Source: Moniliella sp. 'wahieum' (lineage: Eukaryota > Basidiomycota > Moniliellomycetes > Moniliellales > Moniliellaceae). Taken from it: a stretch of DNA of 64,000 bases. A program made the position numbers and the translations under genes. Each line of letters begins with the position of its first letter. The first letter of the stretch is position 1. The stretch is from NCBI GenBank assembly GCA_003971905.1, contig RSEE01000004.1, positions 620,001-684,000 of the forward strand, given 5' to 3'. Below, in pieces: positions 41,436 through 53,630 of the stretch. The notes under the pieces were generated by a model that was given only the letters and a program-made list of their open reading frames with translations, had not been told where the DNA came from and did no database searches.

Positions 41436-44400
41436 CCCCCGCTGGCCAGAGGTCTCAGTGGCACGATGGAAGGTTGTAACGTCCTCAAGCTTGAGGCGAG
41501 GCAAGTTGGCCAGGAGTGAGACCTTAGTGGCTGGTTTGGTGAGGATGTCGGCCGGGTTCTCGTTTCCAGCAATGTGCGCGATTTTGACTTCGCCCGAGTC
41601 GACATGCTGGCGTACGTTGTGGTACCGGATGTTCAGCTCACGTAGTTTGCCCGTGCTGCCCACTTTTTCGGCCAAGGCAAGTGCCGCCATGTTGTCGCAG
41701 TACCAGTGTATGGGCTCGTCTGAGGTGATGGCACCGAGCTCCAGTAAGATGTTTTTAACGTAGTTCGCATCAATGAGGCCCTCATATCCCGCCGTATATT
41801 CGGCCGCAGCAGTGTTGGTGACGCTCTTGGGTTGACGCACGCTCCTCCAGGACACTGGAACCCCGTAGACGAAAAGCAGGCATCCCGACGTGGAACGCCA
41901 TTGGTCAGGGTCTCCAGCCAGGTCGGCATCCGTGTATAGCGCGAGAGCGGGTGCGTCAGGCTCGGGTGTTAGTCGGAGACCGTAGCCCTTGGTACCGTAG
42001 AGGTAGCGGAGGAAGTTTGTTGCCGCAGCGCGGTGGGCCTTGGAGGGATCGGCAGTTGCTCGGCTTAGAGCTGAGATGCCGAACAGCGCATCAGGGCGGC
42101 ACATGCGGGCAGCCCACAGCCCAGATCCTACTTTGGCTTGGTAGTCGCGTCTCTCGGGGGCAGTGCGGGCGGTTCGGGGTCGGTGCGCGCGGGGATCATC
42201 TTGCTGGGGTGGGGGAGGCCCATAACCAGGGGTGGCGGAACCTCATGTTTGGCAATGGATTCCTCAATGAATTTTGGCTGGCTAAGGTACAGTTTCCCGT
42301 TTATGGTGTCGTACTGGCAGCCAAGATGGTAGTGTAGGGGGCCGTTTCCCCGCACCTCGATATGGGTGTTGATCTCAGTGAGGAAGGAATCGTAGCGTGC
42401 GTGAGACGTGCAGGCGATGAGAAGATCGTCGGTGTGCACGGCAAGGAGGACCGTGTCGCCTTTACGGGGTCGGATGAACAAGCACGGCTCAGCCAGAGAT
42501 TGTACAAAACCCATGTCTCCGCGGAGCAAGTCACGGATGAATACCGCCCAGTTTGCGCCGGATTGGTGGAGGCCATATAGGCTTTTCCGGAGACGCCAGA
42601 CCTTGCCTTTTTCCTCGGGAAAGAATGGGGGTGGGCGGAGGTACACTTTTTCCGTGAGGGGAGCGTTCAAATAGGCAGAGTGCACATCAGCAGTGAAGAG
42701 GTGGAGGCCGAACTTTCCAGCAAGGGCGATAAGGCTGAGGATGGCAGGAGTGCGCACGGCAGGGGCGAATGTTTGTCCCCATGTGTCAGCATCCTGCTGG
42801 TGGCCCCCGGCAACGAGACGGGCTCGGTAGCGTAGGAAATTTCCGTCCGCGTCCGTTTTGGTGTTGATCGCCACAGACCAATCAGCAGCTGCGCGTCTGG
42901 AGGGGGCGTGACGACTTCGAATGTGCCGTAGCGGGCTAGGGTGTCGATTTCCGTGCGCATCGCCTCCAGCACTGGTTCGAAGGGGGGTGATTGGAGGCCC
43001 TTCATTGTCTTGGGTGCAACAGGTACTCCGTCCTTGGTGAGCTGGATGCGCTCGTGCGCCCTGGCTCGCTAAGGGCGATCATCGCCTTGTATTCAGGCGG
43101 ATGGAGACCGTCGCTGTACGCGGGCAGGGCAGTGTCGGGCAGTGGGAAGCGTAGGCCGATCGCAGGACTACGACTACCGTCAGGGAGGGGAACCGGAGGC
43201 AGCGCGGCAGCGTGTGCGTGGAAGTCACCATCATGAGGGTCGTCCGCTACGGGGAGCTGTGCCCAGTCAAGGTCAAAACGGCGCTGGTGGGTCCGGGGGG
43301 GTACCGTCTGGTGGTGGGGGTGGTTGGATGGGTGTCGTTTTGTCTTGCGATGGTCGCGTCAGTATCAGTGTTGATTCTCGGTGTGTTGGGATTTGCAACT
43401 TCAATTTTGTTCATTTTTTCTTCTCCCTTTTTGGTTTCAGTGTCAGTCATAGTTCTGTCAGGCAGGGGTTGAGCGGGGAAGCGAGATACGTCAGGCGGAA
43501 AGCGGTCGGGGAAAACCTCGTGGTATTGGCGCTGGGTCCACTTGTATGGTTTTGCCCATTGGGATCGGAACGTGCCCATGGACGGGTCGTACACAGCCCA
43601 GCGCCAACCCTTTGTACCTCGACCTGCGTCGTACCCGACGAGCATGGCTTCGACAGCCCGCGGACTGAGCTTATGGTCACGTTGGTCCTGGGCCAGGTGA
43701 AGGTACGCCAAGGATCCGAAGGCGTGCATTGGCAGCGGTGGGGGTGACCCCTTGTACAGCTCAGCCCGAGATTGTGTGCCCTGGCGTGGAGATGTCGGTG
43801 GCATGAGGTTGTGCGTCCAGCACCCTGCCAGCAAGGCATCCTGCCACCAGTTTGATGTCGGGAGGCCCGAGGCGATGATGAGTTGGCGCGCGCGTGTGGT
43901 GATTGCCTGGATGGCTCGCTCGGCCACCCCATTTGATTGACTTTGGCCTGGTATGGTGGTTTCCGTCGTGATACCTTCGGATTCAAGGAACGGACGGAGT
44001 GCGCTGGTGAGCTCGGGGGCATTGTCTGTCTTCAAGATGCGAAGCAGACGGTCCTTTCCGATGCGTTGCTCGGGGTGATGAGTTTTTTCAGCTCCGCCGT
44101 GGCTTGTCCTTTCGTCTTTAGGGGAACAGCGAAGGTGTAACGGCTCCAGTCATCAACCGCGACCAGGGCGTATCCATGTCCCATGCCAGTGATGCGAGGG
44201 AGGTCGACTACGTCGGCGTGCAGTACTTCGAAAGGACGTTCCGAAATGCGGCGGCCGTGGCGCGAAGGGTGGCTGGGCGCTTTGGCCAGAGCTTTTGTGC
44301 AGGTGGGACAATGCCAGAAGGGGCGGATGCGTCGGATTTGGGCAGGGCTGACGCGGAGGCTCGCTCGCGCGTTGGCGGTTAGTGTCGGGAGTAGGTCTAG

Positions 44401-46125
44401 CGCGGCGTGGTTGTACTGTTGGTGAACGTACATGACGTGCTCGATGGTGTTGGCTGCGGTGTGTTGGGTGGCGACGGCAGCTTTGGCCGCGTGTTCGTTT
44501 GTGGGTGTCGGTTTCGGGACGATGTTCAGCTTGTATGAGGAATCCGCGATTTGGTGATATTTGCCATGCTTGTCATTTAACCAGATACCTTTTCGGGGGG
44601 GGCGAACCAGGATGCGTGGCCTGCGTCACTTATTTGCGCTACGCTCGTGAGATTGCTTGCTATGCCGGGGACGTATAGACTGCCGGGTAGGTCTACATGG
44701 ATACATTTGCCGTCGGTACACTTGATACCGATGCTACATGTTCCGCGTCCACTGGCTTTAATATGTTTTCCATCAGCGATTTCGATTGAGCGGTTGCTGG
44801 GCTTGAGGGTTTTGAATACCCTGAGATCCTTCCAGATGCTAGGATCCGCGCCCGAGTCGTGACGAGACTGGATGTCCTGGTTGCCCGCGAGTTCCTATTT
44901 GTCAGATAGGGCAAGGTCCACAGACAGGGTCTCCCCTTCGGAGACGTCGTCTTCGGTGGCAATGTGCGCTCGCGCGGAGCTGTTGGGTGCCATTTGTTGT
45001 TCGAAGGAACCCCGGTGTGGCCGGACGGCTTTCTCGCAAGAGCACCCCCGCTACGGGGAGATGCACCGGCAGGAGGACCCCCGCTATGCTGCTGGGATCC
45101 CGCGCTGTCGTGTTTGCCAGCGCCCGAGTTGGCGGTCCGGGGGTGACGGCCCCGGTACGGAATTCTGTACTCTGGGTCCGCTGGGATTCTCTCCACGTCT
45201 TGCATTGTCTCCGCCAGAGTCATGTGCTCTAGGCGGCGACGGTCACCAGGGTCGCGGAGGGCCCCGACGAGGATACGGCGGAATTGCTCGTCCGACATCG
45301 GTGTGGTTGCGCTGATCCGGTTGCGGAGCGTCCCCATTTCAGATAGGAACTCGCTCCCGCTGCGCCGGTTTTGGTAGCAGTGGTGAAAGCGACTGGACAA
45401 TTCATGATACGTCTTGCAGTCGACCGTACCGTATTTGTTTCGCAGGGCACGGAGCAAGTCAGCTGACGTGTCAACGTTGTCCTGTGCAATAATGGCAGAT
45501 TGAACGTCGTTCGGGAGGTGGGACCACAGAAGGTTCTGGAGGCGTAGATCGAGGGACGAGTCGTAGTGTGGTGACGATGGACCGGAGCGAACGATGTCCT
45601 TCGCGGCGGGTGGATGCGGTCCAGGATGTTGAGGATGGAGGGCTCCCAGAGCACATATTCGGTGGGGTCGCGGAAGGCGTCCTTGCGCGTCGCGTTGGTA
45701 CGCTCGATCTCTTTTGACGCGCGTTTCTCAGCGTGGCGAAGCTCGGCCATGTCCTCACTCGCGGATGCAAGGGCCTCACGGGTGTTTTGCGGCTTCGTGA
45801 ATTCAACGGCCAATACATATTTCTCCAACGCGAGGGTGAGCGTGTAGATCCAATTTTCCTTTCCGCCCGGTGTTTTCTTGCTCTTCGGTCCATACGCCGC
45901 CGTGTGTGCATCCGTAGCGAACGAGCGGCATGTGGAGCGGAGATTGTCAGCGCTGGTGGGCTTGAACGCGCGGGTGCTTGCGAGGAGGTTGTCTCTGACG
46001 TCGGTGAGGGCCTGTTGCCAGGTCGGGTCGGAGACAGGGGTGGTGGTCGGTTCGTCGATGTCCTGCGCCTCTTCGATGACAGAGACTTCGGGAGGAGGGG
46101 TGTTTTCTTCCAGTTCGGGGGGCAT
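41430..46125 (-). CDS. Copia gag-pol polyprotein, interrupted by several frame breaks
   Basis: Starts at ATG 46125 (MPPELEENTPPPE). The gag region continues through LRALRNKYGTVDCKTYHELS. A protease with DSGAD lies near 44855. The integrase has an HHCC-like zinc finger (HQQYNHAALD ... CPTCTKA, ~44425-44320), VLHADVVDLP, and DNAPELTSAL followed by GVAERAIQAI (DDE core). The RT has RYRARLVAGGHQQ, TADVHSAYLNAPL, KSLYGLHQSG and HTDDLLIAC (catalytic xxDD at ~42430). RNase H contains ALYTDADLAGD, WRSVRQPKSVTNTAAAEY and HIAGNENPADILTKP. The stop (TGA 41432-41430) lies just inside the 3' LTR. Breaks near 45610, 45240, 44880, 44560, 44040, 42930 and 42110 separate the frames. Given nearly identical LTRs, some of these may be sequence errors rather than decay. 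Confidence 0.9.
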
Positions 46126-46273
46126 GGTGGCTGATTTTTCCTTTGTTTTTTTTTTGAATTGGTTGGTGTGTGGTGCCGATGGTGGCGTTGGGGTGGTGGT
46201 GGTGACGGTGGGCGCCGATGGTGGTGCTGAGTATTGATCCTTTGCGCCAGTGGGGTGCTTCAGATTGTAGCTC

Positions 46274-46485
46274 TGTCACAGCCTAGCTAGCGATGCTGGC
46301 GATGGTCGATGGAGATGGCATTCAAGAGCTAAGGAGAGCTAGAGCTATGGGCCTTGATAGGCTCCTGGCCTGGAGGCCAGTGGAAACCCGTGGAAGGGTC
46401 GGAACTCACTGCCCCGGTGCACTGTGTGGATCGGGCCACGTGTCACTGAAGGCCGATGGGCTCTCTAGACCACTGGTGGTCAACA
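46274..46485 (-). repeat. 5' LTR of the copia element (right)
   Basis: The promoter-bearing LTR for the minus-strand element, identical to the left LTR except for two short indels. The sequence immediately inside (minus strand GAGCTACAATCTGAAGC) is where the primer-binding site should be; I could not match it to a tRNA 3' end with confidence. Confidence 0.93.
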
Positions 46486-46490
46486 ACGCA
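46486..46490 (+). repeat. Target-site duplication, right copy (ACGCA)
   Basis: Identical to 41220-41224. Confidence 0.9.
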
Positions 46491-47099
46491 TCAGGCATGG
46501 CAAACGTTGAGCACGACCAACTGAGATTTTGGGCACGACTGTATGAACACTCCCGCAGCGGCCATAGGCCGTATTCCTTACCAGTCGGCCGGCACAGCTG
46601 GTAACTAGGTAACTCCAAGCCGTGTTCATCAATCATCGCGTCAGACTTCTCAGGCTTCACGCGCACGCTTCACGTGTCACATGTCACGACGTGAGGCAAA
46701 CGCGTAATAGTACCACGCGCGCGACGCGAACGATGCAAGAATGAAATATTGCCCAAAACCTCATACGCAACCGTGCAAATGGTTCGGGTGGGGTCAGCTG
46801 GCCCAAACACCGCCACGTCTCAATTCTCAATTCCCTGCCCTTCTATCAGAAGACCGCGAAAGCGCCACCAGCACCCATAGACGACCCTTACGTGGGTATC
46901 TACTGCTCATGCCAACGGTACCCATAACAGCACTAGTTACCTAGTTACCCAAAGACGAGACGAGGCCCGGTTCCGATTAGCCACCATCCGGAGAATTTAC
47001 ACACTAATAACATAGAGTTCATGAAGCATGTGTTCGAGGTGCTAGAGTACAAAAAGTGCTGGAGGATATCGCCAGAGGAAACGGATCCAAATGAGACGC
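46491..47099. other. Right flank of the copia insertion / H2A 3' spacer
   Basis: No gene is seen. Contains the three-unit TCACGTG/TCACATG/TCACGAC tract at 46670-46690 and a TAACTAGGTAAC/CTAGTTACCTAG inverted motif pair (46602-46613 and 46934-46945). Confidence 0.5.
46670..46690 (+). repeat. Period-7 tandem repeat (TCACGTG, TCACATG, TCACGAC)
   Basis: Three successive 7-bp units with a TCAC core, related to the long TCACATG array at 27521. The first unit holds a CACGTG E-box. Confidence 0.85.
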
Positions 47100-47588
47100 T
47101 TAGACCTCCTGCGATGCCTTCTTGCTCTTGCCCGACTTGGCGGGCAACAGCTCGGGGTTGATGTGGGGAAGAACACCACCCTGGGAGATGGTAACACCAC
47201 CCAGAAGCTTGTTGAGCTCCTCGTCGTTGCGGATGGCCAGCTGGAGGTGACGAGGCACGATCTGAAGTCACGAGGCCTGGTCAGCAAATGGACATGGAAG
47301 AAAGCACAACAGGCACAAGAAGGAAATACGCACACGACTCTTCTTGTTGTCACGCGCGGCGTTGCCAGCCAACTCGAGGATTTCGGCAGTCAAATACTCG
47401 AGCACGGCAGCCAAGTAGACGGGCGCACCAGCACCGACACGCTGGGCATAGTTGCCCTTGCGAAGCAGACGGTGGATACGGCCCACAGGGAACTGCAGGC
47501 CAGCCTTGGCCGAACGCGAGGTCGCCTTGGAGCCAGCCGCGCCACCGGCCTTGCCACCCGACTTGCCACCAGACTTGCCGCCAGACAT
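47100..47588 (-). CDS. HTA1: Histone H2A with C-terminal SQ motif
   Basis: Exon 1 (47334-47588) begins [20 protein letters not shown] and contains [20 protein letters not shown] and the acidic-patch region [21 protein letters not shown] 72-bp intron (47262-47333) interrupts [16 protein letters not shown], and exon 2 ends KKASQEV. The frame is intact. The terminal SQE is the ATM/ATR phosphorylation site, so as in other fungi this canonical H2A also does the H2A.X job. The TATA-like element TATAAAAC (minus strand, 47681-47688) is about 95 bp upstream. Divergent from H2B. Confidence 0.97.
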
Positions 47589-48377
47589 AGTTGAAGAGAA
47601 AGTTGTTGAGGAGAGGTGGGGGGTGAGAAGGTTGGGAAGAGAGGTGGGGGTGAACCCGATGAGAGCCCTTGGGACTGACGGTTTTATACTGGTTGCGCGA
47701 ATGGTAGGATGAGACACCAACAACCTCGCTGGTGACTGGTGACTGGACCCGTGACTGGCAGGTGGCAGTGCGCAGAGCGGAGGATGCTACAGGTCGTACC
47801 CGTTATCCTGCCTTGCCCGGCCGAGGGCACGCAGGCCTACCGGCTTACCACCAAGGCCACCCTCCGTCGCTGGTCGCAGCCTGACTGGCGCAGCGGCGCT
47901 GCCGGCTTGGAGGAGTGGAACGAAGGGGCCGTGGCCAGAGACTGCGGTGGTGCGGAGACACTTGAAGTTTTGGTGCGCACTAATATTACTCGCAACGTGA
48001 CGCGTGAAGGTTGAAGTACAACTTATGTGGACGTGTCTCCAGCCACGCTGCGGCAACACACCGCGTTCACACGTTCACATCCGCAGGCGGCGCTCTGCCC
48101 CAAACGCGTCGCTTGGTGAATCTGTCTCACGCCTCTGTCTGGCGTGTCGCGTTGGAGGGCATTCGACTGGGTAGGCCGTCGCGTTCTGCAACGCTGGCAT
48201 CGACGCGCGTTCACATGTTCACATCACATGGCCTCCTCAGTGTCTGTTGTGCCAGATCAGCTACCTCTGCCTCAGCTTTTGTATAAAACCTTCACCCGGT
48301 GCGCCTCGTGCTCTGTGCAACACACCCACCCTTCCCTCGTCCTTGTCAAGCCCACCTCGTCCTCACTTCGTTTCACT
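47589..48377. promoter_or_regulatory. Divergent H2A-H2B promoter with GTTCACA elements
   Basis: Four copies of the core are present: GCGTTCACA at 48063-48071, CGTTCACA at 48072-48079, GCGTTCACA at 48207-48215 and TGTTCACA at 48216-48223. They form two tandem 8-bp-spaced pairs. TATA-like elements lie at 47681-47688 (for H2A) and TATAAAA at 48282-48288 (90 bp before the H2B ATG). Sharing this motif with the H4-H3 promoter argues for coordinate control. Confidence 0.75.
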
Positions 48378-48884
<507 letters not shown>

Positions 48885-49723
48885 CCTGCTCCCGGTTCTG
48901 ACGGGCTGGCTGGGGTGATTGTAGTGATACGTGTACCATTATTGATGCTTGGCATTGTGTCCATTTGTCTCGTTTTCCCTTGAGCGTGGTAGGCAGCGGG
49001 AGCGGCTGAGCGACAATAACCCCTCGCATGTTGGGGGTCGCGCCCACCTGGGGTCGGATAGACAGGCGATGTCCCACCAGTTGGACCTGAGGGACTTACC
49101 TAGTCGGCCCAATAAAGGGAATGGCCTGGTGGACAAGTGGTACTTTGTCTCTGGCCTGTCAACACGAGCGACAGATGCAAGGGCGCGAACACAAAGGGCT
49201 CTGATAGGGTTTTGGGCCCTGGCTGGAGAGGATAAGGTGTGGCGCGTGATGCGCCTGAGGCTGCGCAGAGGTAGGAGGGTAGGGAGGGATGGGCAGGCTG
49301 CTCTAAGGGTTCTTGACCAAAGACCAACCTCAGGGGCGTTCGGCAGAGGGGCTCCCCCTTCAAGCAGCACGCGGCGCGAGGCGAGTGTGCGTTGCTCTGG
49401 TTGGGGCAACGCGCACACCGGCACGGCGCCTGTTGGGCGGGTGGTCACGTGGTTGGACGGGTGATAGGTGGGTGAGCGCAGCGGCTGAGCAGCGCTGTTG
49501 GGCGAGGCGCCACGATGGGCGACGGGCGGCGATCCCAAGTGCTCCCACCACCGCCGTTCCTTTCACCTCCCGCCGGCGCTTTCTGCCACTGCGCCCCGCC
49601 AGTGCCAGCGCCAGCGCCATCGCTCCCGCCGCCCCTCCTTCTCGCCTGGTCGGGAGCCCTCGCACGCTTCCCCTCGCCCGCGTCTCTCTCTGTCCTCTTT
49701 GCCCCCACCAGCCCCTCCTCGCC
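48885..49723. other. H2B 3' region and kinesin promoter
   Basis: No gene is seen; open frames are compositionally biased. The last 180 bp are pyrimidine-rich, typical of a fungal 5' leader. Confidence 0.5.
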
Positions 49724-52700
49724 ATGTCGGGCAACGTCAAAGTCGTTGCGCGCTTCCGCCCTCCCAACGCGCTCGAGTTGCGCGAGGGCGGCGACATTGT
49801 CGTCGACTTTAGCGCAGTCAATCCCACTGACCCTGGCGAACACACGATCAAGCTCCTTGGCTCCACCAACTCGGACGCGCTCAATGGCTTCACCTTTGAC
49901 CGCATCTTCCCCATGGGCACCCCCAGCGCGACGTTTTCGAGTTTGGGATTCGCGACACGGTAGACGGTATGCCACCCTCTTCCTTTTCTCGTGGCGCTTG
50001 CATGTACCACCCTGCTGACTCTATTCGTCAGATGTGGTCAACGGCTACAATGGCACCATCTTTGCCTATGGCCAAACGGGCTCGGGTAAGACGTTTACCA
50101 TGATGGGCTCGGACATTGACGACGAAAACACCAAGGGTATTATCCACGCATTACCGAGCAAATCTTTGAGTCGATCATGGTCTCGCCGCCAAATCTGGAA
50201 TACTTTGTCAAGGTGAGCTACATGGAAATCTACATGGAAAAGATCCGCGACCTGCTGCAACCACAGAACGACAATCTTCAAATCCACGAGGACAAGGCCC
50301 GCGGTGTCTATGTCAAGGGATTGACCGACGTTTATGTTGGCTCAACGGGTGAAGTATACGAGATTATGCGGCAGGGAAGCTCGGCCCGGGTCGTGTCCTA
50401 CACCAACATGAACGCCGAGTCCTCCCGCTCCCATTCGATTTTCGTCATCAGCATTCAGCAGCGCAACACCGAGACAGGCAGCTCCAAGACCGGCAATTTG
50501 TATCTCGTCGACCTGGCTGGTAGCGAAAAGGTGGGCAAGACGGGCGCCAGTGGCCAGACGCTGGAAGAAGCCAAGAAGATCAACAAGAGTTTAAGTGCGC
50601 TCGGCATGGTGATCAATGCCTTGACCGACGGCAAATCGGGGCACATCCCTTACCGTGATTCCAAACTGACCCGCATCCTGCAAGAGTCCCTGGGTGGTAA
50701 CTCACGCACGACTCTGATTGTCAACGCTTCCCCCTGCTCCTTCAACCAAGAGGAGACCTTGTCGACGCTTCGGTTTGGTGTGCGTGCCAAGAACATCAAG
50801 AACAAGGCGCGTGTCAATGCAGAAATGTCGCCCGCCGAGCTGCGGCAGGCCCTCAAGAAGACCAAGGCCGAGGGCGGACCGGTACAAGGCCTATATTGCG
50901 GCTCTCGAGGCCGAGATCAAGATCTGGCGTGCCGGGGGCAAGGTCGCCGAGGCCGACCGGGCCGACGCAACCAAGCTGGGTACCTCCGCGCCTGGTCACC
51001 AGGCCACGGGAAGCGCCGCCTCCACGGGCACCAGCAAATTGTCTGCACCGAGCAGCAAAGACTCGCCGCGTCCCACCAGCCCAGCAGTGGAAGGGCTCAA
51101 AGAGCTTACTTCCCGCCCCGATACGCCTACGGTCGTTGGTCTTGACAAGGATGAGCGCGACGAATTCTTGCGTCGGGAGAACGAGTTGGCGGACCAGGTG
51201 ACGGAAAAGGAGGCAGCGCTCAAGCTTGCTCAAAACCATCTCGCCGAGGTCCAATCCGAGCTTGCCTTCCTCCGTGAACAGGAAGAGACGTTCAACAAGG
51301 AAAACAAGGCGTTGACGACAGAGATGAACGAGGTCAAGCTCGAACTGGAGCGGATCCGGTACGACAGCAAGGACTCGACGATCATGATGGACATGCTCAA
51401 GGAGCAAAATGCCGAGTTGACCGTCGAAGTGGAGGAGCTGAAGAAGAACTTGGCTGCCGAAACGACGCAAAAGACGGCCAAGGATGCAGCCCAAGAAGAG
51501 CGCAAGGAACGCAAAAAGCAGAAAAGATGGCCAAGATGTTGGCTGACTTTAGCTCGGGCATCCTTACCGAGCGCGAGGAGCAGATTCGCGCCACCCTGCT
51601 CAAGCTTGAAACGACCGCTGGCGCGCTGAGCAAGGAGGACATGGGCATGGTCCGGGAGCAGCTGCTCGAGTCGCAGACGCTGGTGCGGGAGCAGCAGGAA
51701 CTGTTGACGCAAGCGCAAGAAGAGAACGATTTGCTGCTCCGGCGTGAGGAGACCGAGGTGCGCCTGATGGAGCTCGAGACGGAATACGAAGAGTTGATTC
51801 AGCGCCAAGTGCGTGAGGCGCAAGCTACGCACCAAGGCGGCGATGTGGAGGCTTTGGTGGAGGATCTCAAATCCAAGCTCGAGGTGCAGTATGCCAACAA
51901 GCGCCAAGCGCAAGCCGATGCGTTACCGACTTGCAACACCAAGTCGACGTTAAAGCCAAGGAGGTTGCCTCTTTGCGTGCGGCCAACGAAGAGCTGAAGA
52001 ATAACAACGAGGAGCTGAAGCGTGCGTTTGCCATCACAGCGGCCGGTGTCGAGGGCGGCAAGAACCTCGCCGAGTCGGCCCGCGAAATGGAGCGGGTGCG
52101 CAAGACGATGGCCAACCAACTGGCCGAGTTTGACCTGATGAAGAAGAACTTGATGCGCGATCTGCAAAACCGATGCGAAAAGGTCGTGGAACTGGAACTG
52201 TCACTGGATGAGTCCAAGGAACAGTACAACAATGTTTTGCGTTCCAGCAATGCCCGCACCCAGCAAAAGAAGATGGCGTTCCTCGAGCGCCAACTGGAGA
52301 ACTGGTCGATGCACAACAACAGTTGGTTGCCCAAAATGCGGCGCTCAAGACCGAGGTGTCGGTGGCCGAACGCAAGTTGGTCGCACGGCAAGAACACATT
52401 CGTGCACTCGAAGCGTCGCTCACCGAGTCGCAACATAAGCTCGCCGCGCAGAATCGGAGGTACGAGCAACAGATGGAGGCGGTGCGGACCAAGCTGGCGC
52501 ATGCGCGCGAAGCACGCGCTTTGGCCCCGGCCAATGCCTACGGGCGGATCGCCAAGCTGCCGGCGGTGGCGGCGCTCCTCTGCCGGTTCAACAGCCTGGC
52601 GCGCCCGTCGCCGTACCGCGCGGCGCGGCAATCACCCCGGCCCAAGCGCAAAGCCACCAACGTACCGCCTCTACCCTCGCCTCGCCTCCCTACGGCGAGC

Positions 52701-52786
52701 CAGGCTCCTTGCGCACCCGTCCCGACGCGGGCAACTCGATCAAGAGCCGCTCCAACTGGTTCTTCTCCACATCCAAGCAGGTGTAA
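49724..52786 (+). CDS. Conventional kinesin-1 heavy chain
   Basis: Plus-end-directed microtubule motor. The start is ATG 49724 ([15 protein letters not shown]). The motor domain has the P-loop [15 protein letters not shown] (~50065-50110), switch [12 protein letters not shown], switch [15 protein letters not shown], and LNKSL-like [16 protein letters not shown] with a neck region after [12 protein letters not shown]. Long coiled coils (e.g. [40 protein letters not shown]) lead to a basic tail with the [13 protein letters not shown] and KSRSNWFF end seen in fungal Nkin. An intron at 49968-50032 splits Asp|Asp-Val-Val-Asn. Single-base losses break the frame in the C run near 49922, near 50149 (II-PRITEQ), near 50870, 51527, 51930, 52315 and around 52560. 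Length of about 1000 residues fits fungal kinesin-1. Confidence 0.94.
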
Positions 52787-53630
52787 TCACCCAACCGCTT
52801 GCTCGAACAGCCTGCCCCTTGTTGCTGACGCACTCGACTCGCACCAACGCTGTCTGTCGTATCGACCGTGTGGTGGGTTGGTTGAACGTTGAACGGCTCG
52901 GCCCCCTCGCTCGCGTACGCGTCTGCGCCAGCCCAAGCTTGACGGCCAACGTTGGCTGCCGGATTGATCCATGATCCATGATCGATGGATCGAGGGTCAA
53001 GCAGACGGGAATGCAATGCTGTTTCGGCTCATACCCTGGGGTCCCGCTGCCCTGCCTTTTGTGTCCTTGCCCTTGCCCTTGTCCTTGCCCTGCTACCTCT
53101 CTCGCCCACTGCTCCTGTGTTGGTTTTGGCCCCATGCATTCTCTTGTACGAAGACTTGGATCGTATGCATCGTAGATATGCGGTGTGTATTTATGGTTGG
53201 CGGGGGCGGACCGTACACAGGTACACCACAGCACGATCGCAGGTAGCAGAGACAGCAGCAACAGACCAGGGAAAAGGGGTGCAAATGGTACCAGATATGC
53301 ATGAGAAGAGGAAGAGAATGGAGGCAGGCTTCGTGGCAGGGCACGAAAAGAAAGTGGAAGAGGGGGAGAAAGAGAACGCATGCGGGCGAAAGCGGGGCAT
53401 GGCATTGCATAAAGTAGAACATGAAGGGGAAAAGAAGGGAAGAGAAGAGACAGATGAGTGGCAACTGGCAATTCAACTACGCAAGACATCCAGGTGCGAC
53501 CGAGCTAAGACCGGAGGGTGATGGATCGCGTTTTTCCCGGCGCATCCGCGTGAGCAAGACGAGCGAGCTGCCACGCGTGCTTGGCCCTGGGGCAAGAGAG
53601 GAAGCGGGCAGAGGAGAGGGAGAGAGGGGG
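52787..53630. other. Convergent 3' spacer (kinesin / Msb1-like)
   Basis: No gene is seen. A four-unit GATCCAT/GATCGAT tract is at 52966-52993. From about 53250 to 53460 the plus strand is purine-rich. Confidence 0.5.
52966..52993 (+). repeat. Period-7 tandem repeat (GATCCAT), four units
   Basis: GATCCAT, GATCCAT, GATCGAT, GGATCGA follow directly about 180 bp after the kinesin stop codon. Confidence 0.88.

Larger units (their letters stand above)
41225..46485 (-). mobile_element. Ty1/copia LTR retrotransposon, full length (5261 bp)
   Basis: The element is bounded by 211/212-bp LTRs that start TG and end CA and is flanked by a perfect 5-bp target-site duplication ACGCA (41220-41224 and 46486-46490). 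It is transcribed on the minus strand, so the 5' LTR is the right one. The two LTRs differ only by two short indels (A at about 41232; CT near 46462), with no substitutions seen, indicating a recent insertion. The internal order is gag, protease, integrase, RT, RNase H, which is the copia (Pseudoviridae-type) order. A G-rich AGCGGGGG tract directly abuts the 3' LTR and is a plausible, if short, polypurine tract. It sits between the H4-H3 and H2A-H2B gene pairs. Confidence 0.95.

Noticed and set aside
46240-46273. A tRNA-matching primer-binding site next to the 5' LTR
   Set aside because: The sequence just inside the LTR did not resemble a tRNA 3' end or an initiator-Met half-tRNA well enough to name.
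41225-46485. Plus-strand open frames inside the copia element
   Set aside because: All are antisense to clear gag, integrase, RT and RNase H motifs.
49100-49538. Minus-strand gene between H2B and kinesin
   Set aside because: Arg/Pro/Ser-rich frame with no motif, sitting where the kinesin promoter and leader are expected.
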